NCBI GenBank assembly: GCA_963833655.1 | Contig: CAWHYL010000004.1 | Coordinates: forward strand, 186,001 to 250,000 | Direction: 5' to 3' | Origin: 3-1-20CM-4-69-9 sp963833655 | Lineage (GTDB): Bacteria > Actinomycetota > Thermoleophilia > Gaiellales > Gaiellaceae | Length of the DNA: 64,000 nucleotides | Shown here: positions 9,298 to 17,678 of the stretch, piece by piece | Layout of the letters: each line of letters starts with the position of its first letter | Position numbering within the stretch: the first letter of the stretch is position 1 | The notes under the pieces: generated by a model | What the model was told of the DNA's origin: nothing | Database searches by the model: none | Seen by the model: only the letters and a program-made list of their open reading frames with translations | Position numbers and translations under genes: made by a program

Positions 9298-10256
9298 CGG
9301 AGCAGGTACTCGACGTTTCGAACGACGTCGCGGCGGAGCTCGCCTCGATCGGGGACGGCATCCTCGACGCGCTCCGCGACCGCCTCAAGATCAACATCCT
9401 CCTGCGCGGAAACCGGTTGACGATCGACGGAGACGACGGGCGCGTCGCGCAGGCGCGCGCGGTCGTCGACGAGCTGGTCGAGCTGGTGGAGACCGGGCAG
9501 GAGATCGGCCCCGCGACGGTCGACGCGGTCGTGCGCGCGCTCGACCAGGCAGAGAGCGTGCAGGACGTCTTCGGCGATGTCGTCTGGCGGCACCGCGGCA
9601 AGCAGATCACGCCGAAGACAGTGACGCAGAAGCGCTACGTCGAAGCGATCCGTAACTGCACCGTGACCTTCGGGATCGGCCCGGCCGGCACCGGCAAGAC
9701 GTACCTCGCCATGGCGCTCGCCGTCGCGGCGCTGCAGGACCGGCAGGTCGCGCGCATCATCCTCACGCGTCCGGCGGTCGAGGCCGGCGAGCGCCTCGGC
9801 TTCCTCCCGGGCGACCTCCTCGCGAAGGTCGACCCGTACCTCCGTCCGCTCTTCGACGCGCTCTACGACATGCTCGACGCCGAGCGGCTGAACACGTACA
9901 TGGAGCGCGGCACCGTCGAGGTCGCCCCGCTGGCGTACATGCGCGGCCGAACCCTCAATGACTCGTTCATCATCCTCGACGAGGCGCAGAACACGAGCCC
10001 GGAGCAGATGCAGATGTTCCTCACGCGTCTCGGGTTCGGCTCGAAGGTCGTCGTCACCGGCGACGTGACGCAGGTCGACCTCCCACGCGAGCAGGCGTCG
10101 GGGCTCATCCACGTGCAGGACATCCTCGGCTCGGTCGACGGGATCGCGTTCGTCCGCTTCGGCCACGAGGACGTCGTCCGGCACAAGCTCGTCCAGCGGA
10201 TCGTGGAGGCGTACAAGCTGCACGCGGAGGAGACGGGCACAGCACGGCGGAAGTAG
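9294..10256 (+). CDS. phoH: PhoH-like ATPase, CTG start
   Basis: PhoH is a P-loop ATPase of the YbeZ type that works with the YbeY endonuclease in rRNA maturation and RNA quality control. The Walker A motif is GPAGTGKT and the Walker B region is FIILDEAQNTSPEQM; TRPAVEAGERLGFLPGD is a PhoH signature. TTG 9417 would give 279 residues and lose a conserved N-terminal region that is clearly open in frame (DVAAELASIGDGILDALR). Starting at CTG 9294, with AAGGAG at 9280-9285 (8-nt spacing) and a CTGA overlap with yqeY, gives 320 residues, the normal size. ybeY follows after 5 nt. Confidence 0.93.
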   Translation: MTEQVLDVSNDVAAELASIGDGILDALRDRLKINILLRGNRLTIDGDDGRVAQARAVVDELVELVETGQEIGPATVDAVVRALDQAESVQDVFGDVVWRHRGKQITPKTVTQKRYVEAIRNCTVTFGIGPAGTGKTYLAMALAVAALQDRQVARIILTRPAVEAGERLGFLPGDLLAKVDPYLRPLFDALYDMLDAERLNTYMERGTVEVAPLAYMRGRTLNDSFIILDEAQNTSPEQMQMFLTRLGFGSKVVVTGDVTQVDLPREQASGLIHVQDILGSVDGIAFVRFGHEDVVRHKLVQRIVEAYKLHAEETGTARRK

Positions 10257-10261
10257 GGGCG

Positions 10262-10642
10262 ATGGTCGACATCGAGGTCGCGAACCGTTCGGGCGCGGGC
10301 GCCGAGCTCGATACCGCCGCCGCGGCGGAGCTGATCCGCAGCGTCCTGCACGACGAAGGGATCGACGACGGCGAGCTCGGCTTGCAGCTGGTCGGGCCCG
10401 ACGAGATCCGCGCGCTCAAGCGCGAGTACCTGGGCGTCGACGAGGAGACCGACGCGCTCGCGTTCCCGATCGACGGACGCGAGTTGTTGCCGGCCGGGGT
10501 CCCGCGCCAGCTCGGCGACGTCGTGCTCTGCCCGCAGGTGGTCGGCGACGCCTGGCGTGCCCCGCTCGTCCACGCGGTGCTGCACCTCCTCGGCTACGAC
10601 CACGGCGCCGCGATGGAAGCCCGGGAGCGCGCACACGCGTGA
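10262..10642 (+). CDS. ybeY: Endoribonuclease YbeY
   Basis: YbeY is a zinc endoribonuclease for 16S rRNA 3' processing and ribosome quality control. The metal site HAVLHLLGYDH (HxxxHxxxxxH) is intact, and TDALAFPID and GDVVLCPQVV match the family. The product is 126 residues, slightly short. It sits directly after phoH and overlaps the next gene by GTGA, in the conserved phoH-ybeY-dgkA-cdd-era order. Confidence 0.94.
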   Translation: MVDIEVANRSGAGAELDTAAAAELIRSVLHDEGIDDGELGLQLVGPDEIRALKREYLGVDEETDALAFPIDGRELLPAGVPRQLGDVVLCPQVVGDAWRAPLVHAVLHLLGYDHGAAMEARERAHA

Positions 10643-11349
10643 AGACGCGGCCGTCGATCATCGAGAGCTTCAACTACGCGATCGAGGGCGTCATCCACGT
10701 GCTGCGCACGCAGCGCAACATGCGCATCCACTTCGCCCTCGCCGTCGCCGTGCTCGTGATCGCCGTCGCCGTCGGTGTCTCGCGCGTCGAGCTGATCGTG
10801 CTGCTGCTCTCGATCACCTTCGTCCTCGTCTCGGAGATGATCAACACCGCGATCGAAGGGACGATCGACGCGGCGACGACGTCGTTCGACCCGATGGCGA
10901 AGCTCGCGAAGGACATCGCCGCCGGCGCCGTGCTCATCTCCGCCGTCAATGCCGTCGCCGTCGGCTACCTCGTCTTCGCGGGCAAGGCGGCGGACAAGTC
11001 GGCGGACGTGCTCGACAAGCTCCGCGACGCCCCGGCGCAGGTCACGGTGATCGCGCTCGTCCTGACGGTGATCCTCGTGATCGCGACGAAGGCGTGGACA
11101 GGCCGGGGGACGCCGCTGCGAGGCGGGCTGCCGTCGGGCCACGCGGCGGTCGCGTTCGCGGCCTGGGTCGCCGCCACGTACATCGTCGGCGACTCCCACC
11201 GCTTCGTCGTGAGCGCGCTGACGTTCATCATGGCGTTGCTGGTGGCGCAGACGCGTGTCGAATCCGGGATCCACTCCACCCTCGAGGTCGCCTCGGGGGC
11301 CGCGATCGGCGCGCTCGTGACCCTCTCCGTCTTCCAGCTCGTGCAATGA
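10639..11349 (+). CDS. Undecaprenol/diacylglycerol kinase fused to PAP2 phosphatase
   Basis: The 236-residue membrane protein joins two enzymes. Residues 1-120 are a DgkA-type lipid kinase: SFNYAIEGVIHVLRTQRNMR, then SEMINTAIEGTIDA with the ENxAIE-like catalytic segment and three helices. Residues 135-236 are a PAP2-type phosphatase with LPSGHAAVAF and RVESGIHSTLEV motifs. In Gram-positives DgkA is usually an undecaprenol kinase, so one polypeptide may both phosphorylate and dephosphorylate the carrier lipid; that is inference. The GTG start overlaps ybeY and its stop overlaps cdd (ATGA). Which activity dominates cannot be judged from sequence. Confidence 0.85.
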   Translation: MKTRPSIIESFNYAIEGVIHVLRTQRNMRIHFALAVAVLVIAVAVGVSRVELIVLLLSITFVLVSEMINTAIEGTIDAATTSFDPMAKLAKDIAAGAVLISAVNAVAVGYLVFAGKAADKSADVLDKLRDAPAQVTVIALVLTVILVIATKAWTGRGTPLRGGLPSGHAAVAFAAWVAATYIVGDSHRFVVSALTFIMALLVAQTRVESGIHSTLEVASGAAIGALVTLSVFQLVQ

Positions 11350-11714
11350 GCCGCGAGCTCTACGAACGGGCCGTCGCGATCTCGCAACGCGCGTACGCGC
11401 CGTACTCGAACTACCTCGTCGGCGCCGTCGTCCGAACGAACGACGGCGCGGTGTTCGAGGGCGTCAACGTCGAGAACGCGGCGTATCCACTCGGTGTGTG
11501 CGCGGAGAAGTCCGCGCTCGTGAAAGCGGTCAGCGAGGGCTACAAGCCCGGCGACATCGCCGCGATCGGGATCACCGCCTCGCCGTGCGGCGGCTGCCGG
11601 CAATGGCTGTACGAGTTCAAGATCCCCGAGATCACCTTCCTGAGCTCGCAGGACGAGCTCGTCACGTATTCGGCGGCCGAGCTGCTGCCGGACACGTGGG
11701 ACCTCCCGGCTTGA
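11346..11714 (+). CDS. cdd: Cytidine deaminase
   Basis: Cdd deaminates cytidine and deoxycytidine in pyrimidine salvage. The 122-residue product is the small homotetrameric type. The zinc and catalytic site is VCAEKSAL (Cys and the proton-shuttling Glu) together with SPCGGCRQ (two Cys). The substrate segment NVENAAYPLGV is intact. The start is ATG with an ATGA overlap, and the stop overlaps the TTG start of era (TTGA). Confidence 0.95.
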   Translation: MSRELYERAVAISQRAYAPYSNYLVGAVVRTNDGAVFEGVNVENAAYPLGVCAEKSALVKAVSEGYKPGDIAAIGITASPCGGCRQWLYEFKIPEITFLSSQDELVTYSAAELLPDTWDLPA

Positions 11715-12571
11715 AGTCGGGGTTCGTCGCGGTTGCCGGACGGCCGAACGTCGGGAAGTCGACGCTCGTCAACGCGATCTGCGGCCGCAAGGTCGCGATC
11801 GTCTCCGACAAGCCGCAGACGACGCGCAGGCGCGTCTTCGGCATCGCGAACGGGCCGGACTACCAGCTGGTCCTCGCCGACCTGCCAGGATTCCAACGGC
11901 CGCTCGATCCGCTGACGGAGCACATGCAGCGCACCGTCGACGCGGCGTTCGAGGACGTCGAGGGCGTGCTCCTGGTCCTCTCCGCGCGGGAGCGGATCGG
12001 CGCGGGCGACCGCTTCGTCGCACGGCGCGTGTTCGAGCTCGGGGTTCCCGTCGTGATCGCGCTGAACAAGGTCGACCGTCTCAAGGGCGGCCACGTCGCG
12101 ACGCAGATGGAGACGGCGTCGAGGCTCGGCGACTTCCACGCACTCCATCCCGTGAGCGCGAAGACGGGCGACGGCGTGCCGGCGCTGCGCGACGAGCTCG
12201 TGTCGCTGCTTCCGGACGGGCCGCTGTACTACCCGCACGAGCAGCGCAGCGACCTCCCGCTCGAGGTGCAGGTCGCCGAGCTCGTGCGCGAGCAGGCGCT
12301 GCGGCTGACGAAGGACGAGGTGCCGCACGCGATCACCGTCGAGGTGGACGAGCTGGGCGAGAAGGTCGTGCACGCGGACGTGCTCGTCGAGACGGAGTCG
12401 CAGAAGCAGATCCTCATCGGCAAGGGGGGAACGAAGATCCGCGACATCGGCAAGAACGCCCGGCCGGAGATCGAAGCGCTCGTGGGCCACTCCGTCTTCC
12501 TCGAGCTCCAGGTGAAGGTGCGGCCCCGCTGGCGCCGCGACGAGGCGCTCCTCGAGCGCCTCGGCATCTAG
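11711..12571 (+). CDS. era: GTPase Era
   Basis: Era is an essential GTPase that binds the 3' end of 16S rRNA during 30S assembly. G1 is GRPNVGKSTL, the switch region is KPQTTRRRVFGI, G4 is NKVD, and a C-terminal KH domain contains LIGKGGTKIRDIG. The TTG at 11711 overlaps the cdd stop and gives 286 residues, the family norm. It closes the long run that starts with lepA. Confidence 0.95.
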   Translation: MKSGFVAVAGRPNVGKSTLVNAICGRKVAIVSDKPQTTRRRVFGIANGPDYQLVLADLPGFQRPLDPLTEHMQRTVDAAFEDVEGVLLVLSARERIGAGDRFVARRVFELGVPVVIALNKVDRLKGGHVATQMETASRLGDFHALHPVSAKTGDGVPALRDELVSLLPDGPLYYPHEQRSDLPLEVQVAELVREQALRLTKDEVPHAITVEVDELGEKVVHADVLVETESQKQILIGKGGTKIRDIGKNARPEIEALVGHSVFLELQVKVRPRWRRDEALLERLGI

Positions 12572-12579
12572 TAGATATT

Positions 12580-12595
12580 CGATCCTCTAGGATCG
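12580..12595. promoter_or_regulatory. 16-bp palindrome in promoter region
   Basis: CGATCCT-CT-AGGATCG is a perfect inverted repeat with 7-bp arms, in the 62-bp gap between era and the secreted Asp-box gene. The 2-nt centre is too small for a good RNA hairpin, so a protein-binding operator is more likely than a terminator. The regulator is unknown. Confidence 0.3.
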
Positions 12596-12633
12596 GGCGG
12601 AGGCAGGACTCACAAAGGGGAGAGGAGGGCGCT

Positions 12634-14043
12634 TTGAGAGGTGCTATTGCCCTGTTTGCGGCGTTGCTGTCGCTCACGGTCGGTGCGGGCTCGGCGGCCG
12701 CGACGACCATCAGCACGCCCGTGAACGTCACCCGCGACGACACGTCGCAGAACGAGACGCCGCTCGCGGTCAACCCGGCGAACCCGAACATGCTGGTTTC
12801 CGGAGCGAACGACTGGGAGTTCAACGACGGCTGCGGCCAGTACGTCAGCATCGACGGGGGACAGTCGTGGACCGGCGCGCTGCCGGAGGGCTACGTCCCG
12901 GGAGTGACCAGGTTCACGAACAATCCGGACGTGCCAGGCACGGGCGCGTTCGACGCGGGCGGCGACCCCGTCGTCGCCTTCGGTCCCGACGGCAGGAACG
13001 CCTACTTCGTCTGCCAGGCATTCAACTTCTCGTCGAACGCGATCCGGCTGCTCCTGAATCGCGGCACCGTCACGCCGAGCGGCATCACGTGGCAGACCAG
13101 TGGGCTGACGACCGTCTCTGCGTGGAACGGCGGCGGCAAGACTCGCGGCGGGAACGGACAGTTCCCCGATCACGAGTCGATTCACGTCGATCCGGTCAGC
13201 GGCCGCATCTACGTGACGTGGGCGCAGTTCGACGGGCTCAAGGGAACGCACTCGCCGGTGCTGGTCGCAACGTCGACCGACGGCGGGCGCACGTTCTCGG
13301 CGCCGGTGAAGGCGAGCGTCGGGAACATCCGCAACAACCAGGACCAGCGGATCGTCACGGCGCCGAACGGCGACGCGTACCTGACGTTCGACAACGGCGT
13401 GCAGGGCGGGAAGGGCACGGTCCTGTACGTCTCGAAATCGACCGACGGCGGCGCGACGTGGTCGAGCCCGATCCAGTTCGCGTCGCTCGTCGACCCGGTC
13501 TGCGTCTTCCCGCCCGGCTGCTTCAACATCTCGGGCGGCGGGTTCCGGGCCGGCGGCACGTATCCCGCGCCCGCCTTCGACCCGGTGCGCAACCGCCTCG
13601 TCGTCGCGTATGCCGACATCGCCGGTCTCTTCGGCCAGATGTACGTGACCTGGGCTTCGGCCGGCGACCTGACGCACTGGACGGCGCCGCAGGCGATCGC
13701 GCCGGCGCCGGCCGACCAGTTCATGGGCGAGCTCGGCATCGCACCAAACGGCCGGTACGACGTCTCGTTCTACGACCGCGAGTGGTCCGCGAACCAGCTC
13801 GTCGACCTGACGTACGCGACGACCTCGAACGGTGGCTCGACGTGGTCGCGGTTCCGAGTGACGCCGACGAGCTTCGATCCCTCCCAATGGGGCGTCCCGA
13901 GCTCGACGGCGCCGTTCCGCCCGTTCATCGGCGACTACAACGGCATCGTGTCGACGAACGCGTTCGCCGGGATGGCGTTCACGTACGTGGCGCCGCCGCA
14001 GCCCTTCAACCTCGAGGTGTTCTTCGCGAAGGCGACGCCGTAG
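12634..14043 (+). CDS. Secreted sialidase-fold (Asp-box) protein
   Basis: This is an exported 469-residue protein of the sialidase/neuraminidase-like propeller superfamily. It has a signal peptide (about residues 1-24, ending AGSAAA) and at least four Asp boxes: SIDGGQSW, STDGGRTF, STDGGATW and SNGGSTW. True sialidase catalytic residues are not evident, so I do not assign an activity; many such actinobacterial proteins are uncharacterised BNR-repeat proteins. The TTG start has a good Shine-Dalgarno (AGGAGGG, about 12623-12629), unlike most genes here. The reading frame ends at a strong hairpin. Confidence 0.82.
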   Translation: MRGAIALFAALLSLTVGAGSAAATTISTPVNVTRDDTSQNETPLAVNPANPNMLVSGANDWEFNDGCGQYVSIDGGQSWTGALPEGYVPGVTRFTNNPDVPGTGAFDAGGDPVVAFGPDGRNAYFVCQAFNFSSNAIRLLLNRGTVTPSGITWQTSGLTTVSAWNGGGKTRGGNGQFPDHESIHVDPVSGRIYVTWAQFDGLKGTHSPVLVATSTDGGRTFSAPVKASVGNIRNNQDQRIVTAPNGDAYLTFDNGVQGGKGTVLYVSKSTDGGATWSSPIQFASLVDPVCVFPPGCFNISGGGFRAGGTYPAPAFDPVRNRLVVAYADIAGLFGQMYVTWASAGDLTHWTAPQAIAPAPADQFMGELGIAPNGRYDVSFYDREWSANQLVDLTYATTSNGGSTWSRFRVTPTSFDPSQWGVPSSTAPFRPFIGDYNGIVSTNAFAGMAFTYVAPPQPFNLEVFFAKATP

Positions 14044-14052
14044 GGAGTGCCG

Positions 14053-14079
14053 GGGGTCTGACCCTCTGGGTCAGGCCCC
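14053..14079. terminator. Bidirectional-looking hairpin, GGTCTGACCC repeat family
   Basis: GGGGTCTGACCC and GGGTCAGGCCCC pair over 12 bp with one G-T wobble and a 3-nt loop, followed on the plus strand by TTCCTTCT. It lies between convergent genes and overlaps the last codons of the minus-strand gene. The same word family recurs near 27300, 33110 and 60190. Confidence 0.7.
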
Positions 14080-14475
14080 TTCCTTCTGCGGCGCCAACAG
14101 CAACCCCAGCAACACGCCGGCCGCAAACAGCTGCGCCCAGTCCGGCAGCCCGCCCGAGCGATGCCAGCCGCGGATCCGGTGGCTCGGGAAGAGCTTGCGC
14201 CCACCCGGACGCGGCAGGGTGACGATGTGCTCGATGTCCGGCGCCGACCCGCCGACGGCGCCGAGCACTGTCGCGTCGAACGGGCCGCGCCTCGCGGCCA
14301 GGGCGGCAAGGGCGGCTACGCCGGACACAAGCTCGAAGCGCTCGTCATGGATGTCCTCGTGCGGCACTCGGTCGCCCAAGAAGTGCGTCAGCGCGCCCAG
14401 CAGGAGCGCCGAGCGCCGCGACGGCGCGAGCGCGCCCACGGCCGCTCCGGACGCGACGTGCAGCGAAACGATCAC
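14071..14475 (-). CDS. Membrane-bound metal-dependent hydrolase-like protein
   Basis: The 134-residue product has hydrophobic segments at both ends and His/Asp motifs in between: LTHFLGDRVPHED, GGSAPDIEH and SHRIRGWH. This pattern resembles the YdjM/DUF457 family of small inner-membrane metal-dependent hydrolases, whose substrates are mostly unknown. The GTG start overlaps the stop of the FRG gene (GTGA); the reading frame extends upstream only as arginine-rich shadow. Assignment is by motif resemblance only. Confidence 0.55.
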   Translation of the reverse strand: MIVSLHVASGAAVGALAPSRRSALLLGALTHFLGDRVPHEDIHDERFELVSGVAALAALAARRGPFDATVLGAVGGSAPDIEHIVTLPRPGGRKLFPSHRIRGWHRSGGLPDWAQLFAAGVLLGLLLAPQKEGA

Positions 14476-15271
14476 CTCCGCGGAGCGTAGTACCGCGCCA
14501 GCCAGCGCGACAGGCCGTCGAGGCCCGGGAACAGCACGCGTTCCGTGATGTTGGCCTGGTCGAGCTTGTCCCGGATCTCGGCCTTGAGCTCGCTCGGAAG
14601 CACGAGCTTGCGGCCGAGATCCGGATGCCGTGCGACCCACTCGTCGAGGGAGCTGTCGGGCTGCGACATCAGCGAGAACAGCGCGTACTGGTTGACGATC
14701 CGGTCGTCGAACGACGGCGGCTCGACGAAGACGACGAAGTCGGCGCCGAGGTCGGCGAGCTCGTCGAAGCCGGCGGCACATGCAGTCAGCAGCTCGGTCG
14801 TGAAGACGTTGCCGCCCCTCCGCTCGAGCTGCTCACGGAGCTTCTTCGGCGCGAGCTCGTGCGCGCGCACGTGGTCGATCATCCACACGGCTCCGTCCTG
14901 ACCCTCGTCGCGGCGGGCAGTCGCGAAGTGCAGCGCGACGTACGGCGAGAACGTCCAGTCGAGCAGCCGTGTCGGCAGTCCGTGGTGCTGCGCGAGCGCG
15001 AGCCAGTTCCAGGTCGAGTCCTCCGGCACTGCGTCGCGGGCCGCGTACTTGCGGAAGTGACGCACGAGCGGCCGTCGATCGCCGCCGGGTCGCCGCCGAG
15101 CCGCACGAGGCTCGTCGACAGGTCGTCGGCAGCGCGCGTCCGGCCGCGGAACGCGAAGTTCGCGCGGTGCAGCGCGAGGTCCTCGTTCCACGAGTCGGCG
15201 AAGAGCAGTTCGTTGAGCTCGCTCCAGTCCACGAACGCCCATTTCCGCGGAGAGGCGGGAGCTACACTCAC
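14472..15271 (-). pseudogene. FRG-domain protein, frameshifted
   Basis: The FRG domain (named for its Phe-Arg-Gly motif) occurs in bacterial proteins often tied to stress or phage defence. Here it is split between two frames. The N-terminal part, from GTG 15271, reads VDWSELNELLF, then NFAFRGRTRAADDLSTSLVR. The C-terminal part, in another frame, reads LVRHFRKYAARD, then LALAQHHGLPTRLLDWT, then SPYVALHFATA. The switch falls at about 15061-15085 and fits loss of one base. It could be a real mutation, a programmed shift or a sequencing error. The start lies 3 nt from the divergent deoC start, and the C-terminus overlaps the downstream hydrolase-like gene. Confidence 0.75.
15263..15268 (+). promoter_or_regulatory. 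Probable -10 box for deoC
   Basis: TACACT ends 6 nt before the deoC GTG, which implies a leaderless transcript. It sits inside the first codons of the divergent FRG gene. No good -35 is visible. Confidence 0.45.
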
Positions 15272-15274
15272 CTC

Positions 15275-16213
15275 GTGGCTCAGGCGCCCGTTCTGCCACG
15301 CGGTTTCGAGCTTCCGCTCGAGCCGCGGCTGCCGCGAATCGGCTCCGTCGACGCGGTGGCGCTCGAGGAGCGGGCTGCGTCGCTCGCCAAGCGTTCGATC
15401 AAGCGCGAGGCGAAGGTCTTCGCGCTCGACCTCGCGGTGCGGATGATGGATCTGACGACCCTGGAAGGGCAGGACACGCCAGGCAAGGTCGCGGCGCTCG
15501 CGTCGAAGGCGATCCGGCCCGACCCGAGCGACGCGACCGTCCCGTCGGTCGCGGCTGTCTGTGTCTACCCGAACCTCGTGCCGGCGGCGGTGCAGCGCGT
15601 CGAAGGATCGAGCGTCAAGGTCGCGTCGGTCGCGACCGCGTTCCCGTCGGGGCAGTCGCCGCTCGAGGCGAAGCTCGACGAGGTGCGCTGGGTCGTCGAC
15701 CACGGCGCGGACGAGGTCGACATGGTCATCGACCGTGGCGCGTTTCTCTCCGGCCGCTACGCCAAGGTCTACGACGAGATCGTCCAGGTGAAGGAAGCGT
15801 GCGGCGACGTGCACCTGAAAGTGATCCTCGAAGTCGCGGAGCTCGGCACGTACGACAACGTGCGCCGTGCATCGCTCCTCGCGATGGCGGCCGGCGCCGA
15901 CTTCATCAAGACGTCGACGGGAAAGTTGCCCGGCGCGGCGACGCTGCCGGTCACGCTCTGCATGCTCGAGGCGATCCGCGACGTGCACGAGGAGACGGGG
16001 CGCATGGTCGGGATGAAGCCCGCCGGCGGTATCCGCCAGGCGAAGGGGGCCGTCCAGTACCTCGTCCAGCTGCACGAGACGCTCGGCCCGGACTGGCTGA
16101 CACCGGACCTCTACCGCCTCGGTGCGTCGTCGCTCCTGAACGACGTGCTGATGCAGTTGCGGAAGGAGAAGACCGGCACGTACCAAAGCCCGGACTACTT
16201 CACCGTTGACTGA
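15275..16213 (+). CDS. deoC: Deoxyribose-phosphate aldolase
   Basis: DeoC cleaves 2-deoxyribose-5-phosphate to acetaldehyde and glyceraldehyde-3-phosphate in nucleoside catabolism. The Schiff-base lysine is in DFIKTSTGK, and KVILEVAEL and MVGMKPAGGIR carry the other conserved barrel residues. The GTG at 15275 gives 312 residues, longer than E. coli DeoC and typical of the actinobacterial type. An aldehyde dehydrogenase follows with an 8-bp overlap, suggesting that the acetaldehyde is oxidised at once. Confidence 0.93.
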   Translation: MAQAPVLPRGFELPLEPRLPRIGSVDAVALEERAASLAKRSIKREAKVFALDLAVRMMDLTTLEGQDTPGKVAALASKAIRPDPSDATVPSVAAVCVYPNLVPAAVQRVEGSSVKVASVATAFPSGQSPLEAKLDEVRWVVDHGADEVDMVIDRGAFLSGRYAKVYDEIVQVKEACGDVHLKVILEVAELGTYDNVRRASLLAMAAGADFIKTSTGKLPGAATLPVTLCMLEAIRDVHEETGRMVGMKPAGGIRQAKGAVQYLVQLHETLGPDWLTPDLYRLGASSLLNDVLMQLRKEKTGTYQSPDYFTVD

Positions 16214-17678
16214 GCTCGAACGAAAGCACGACCGCGCGCCGGTCCCGTCCGACTGGACGTACGCGCCCGCACCGGAGGCGCGCGACATCGTCACGCTGCA
16301 GGAGCGCTACGGGCACTTCGTCGGCGGCGAGTGGCTCGAGCCGCAGGAGACCTACACGACGATCTCGCCCGCGGACGAGGAGCCGCTCGCGGAGGTCGGG
16401 CAGGCGACGCCTGAGGAGGTTCGGGCCGCAGTCGCAGCAGCACGCAGCGCGTTCGAGAACGGCTGGTCAGAGATCGCGCCGTCCGAGCGCGCGAAATACC
16501 TGTTCCGCATCGCCCGCATCCTGCAGGAGCGCTCGCGCGAATTCGCGGTGCTGGAATCGTTGAACGGCGGCAAGCCGATCAAGGAGTCGCGGGACGTCGA
16601 CCTGCCGCTCGCAGCGGCACACTTCTTCTACTACGCCGGCTGGGCCGACAAGCTCGAGTACGCCTTCCCGAACCAGCAGCCACGGCCGGTCGGCGTCGCC
16701 GGCCAGATCATCCCGTGGAACTTCCCGCTGTTGATGCTCGCGTGGAAGATCGCGCCCGCTCTCGCCGCCGGCAACACGGTGGTGCTGAAGCCGGCGGAGA
16801 CGACGCCGCTCTCGGCGCTGCTCTTCTGCGACGTCCTGCGCCAGGCGGAGCTGCCGCCGGGCGTCGTGAACATCGTCACGGGCGACGGCCGCGCCGGCGC
16901 GGAGATCGTCAAGTCCGACGGCGTCGACAAGGTCGCGTTCACCGGCTCGACAGAGGTCGGCAAGGCGATCCAGCGCGAGCTCGCCGGCACGGGGAAAAAG
17001 CTCACGCTCGAACTCGGCGGCAAGGCGGCGAACATCATCTTCGACGACGCCGCGCTCGACCAGGCCGTTGAGGGGATCGTCAACGGCATCTACTTCAACC
17101 AGGGGCACGTCTGCTGCGCAGGCTCGCGGCTGCTCGTGCAGGAGTCGATCTACGAGCCGGTCGTCGAGAAGCTCAAGCGGCGGCTCACGACGCTGCGCGT
17201 CGGCGATCCTCTCGACAAGAACACCGACGTCGGTGCGATCAACTCGCGGCAGCAGCTCGAGAAGATCCAGGCGCTCGTCGCGTCGGGCGCGGAGGAGGGC
17301 GCCGAGATCTACCAGCCGCCGTGCCGCCTCCCGGAGAAGGGCTACTGGTTCGCGCCGACCGTCTTCACGAACGTGGCTCAGAGCTACCGCATCGCGCAGG
17401 AGGAGATCTTCGGCCCCGTCCTGTCGATCCTGACGTTCCGCACGCCGGACGAGGCCGTCGAGAAGGCGAACAACACCCCGTACGGCCTCAGCGCCGGTGT
17501 CTGGACCGAAAAGGGCTCACGCATTCTCTGGATGGCCGAGCGCCTCCGCGCCGGCGTCGTGTGGGCGAACACCTACAACCGCTTCGACCCGGGCTCGCCG
17601 TTCGGCGGCTACAAGGAATCGGGCTTCGGGCGCGAGGGCGGCCGCCACGGGCTCGAGCCGTACCTGCAGCTGACGTGA
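16206..17678 (+). CDS. Aldehyde dehydrogenase
   Basis: This is an NAD(P)-dependent aldehyde dehydrogenase of 490 residues. The catalytic Cys is in GHVCCAGSR (about residue 302), the general-base Glu in LTLELGGKAAN (about 267), and the cofactor site in FTGSTEVGK. IIPWNFPLLM, EEIFGPVLS and the C-terminal GGYKESGFGREGG are intact. The TTG start overlaps the deoC end by 8 bp, so its likely substrate is the acetaldehyde made by DeoC; that is inference. The truncated paralogue follows through a GTGA overlap, so the two subunits may form a complex. Confidence 0.92.
   Translation: MTELERKHDRAPVPSDWTYAPAPEARDIVTLQERYGHFVGGEWLEPQETYTTISPADEEPLAEVGQATPEEVRAAVAAARSAFENGWSEIAPSERAKYLFRIARILQERSREFAVLESLNGGKPIKESRDVDLPLAAAHFFYYAGWADKLEYAFPNQQPRPVGVAGQIIPWNFPLLMLAWKIAPALAAGNTVVLKPAETTPLSALLFCDVLRQAELPPGVVNIVTGDGRAGAEIVKSDGVDKVAFTGSTEVGKAIQRELAGTGKKLTLELGGKAANIIFDDAALDQAVEGIVNGIYFNQGHVCCAGSRLLVQESIYEPVVEKLKRRLTTLRVGDPLDKNTDVGAINSRQQLEKIQALVASGAEEGAEIYQPPCRLPEKGYWFAPTVFTNVAQSYRIAQEEIFGPVLSILTFRTPDEAVEKANNTPYGLSAGVWTEKGSRILWMAERLRAGVVWANTYNRFDPGSPFGGYKESGFGREGGRHGLEPYLQLT

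Noticed and set aside
9417..10256. TTG 9417 as phoH start
   Set aside because: It removes a conserved N-terminal region that is open in frame back to CTG 9294 with a Shine-Dalgarno.
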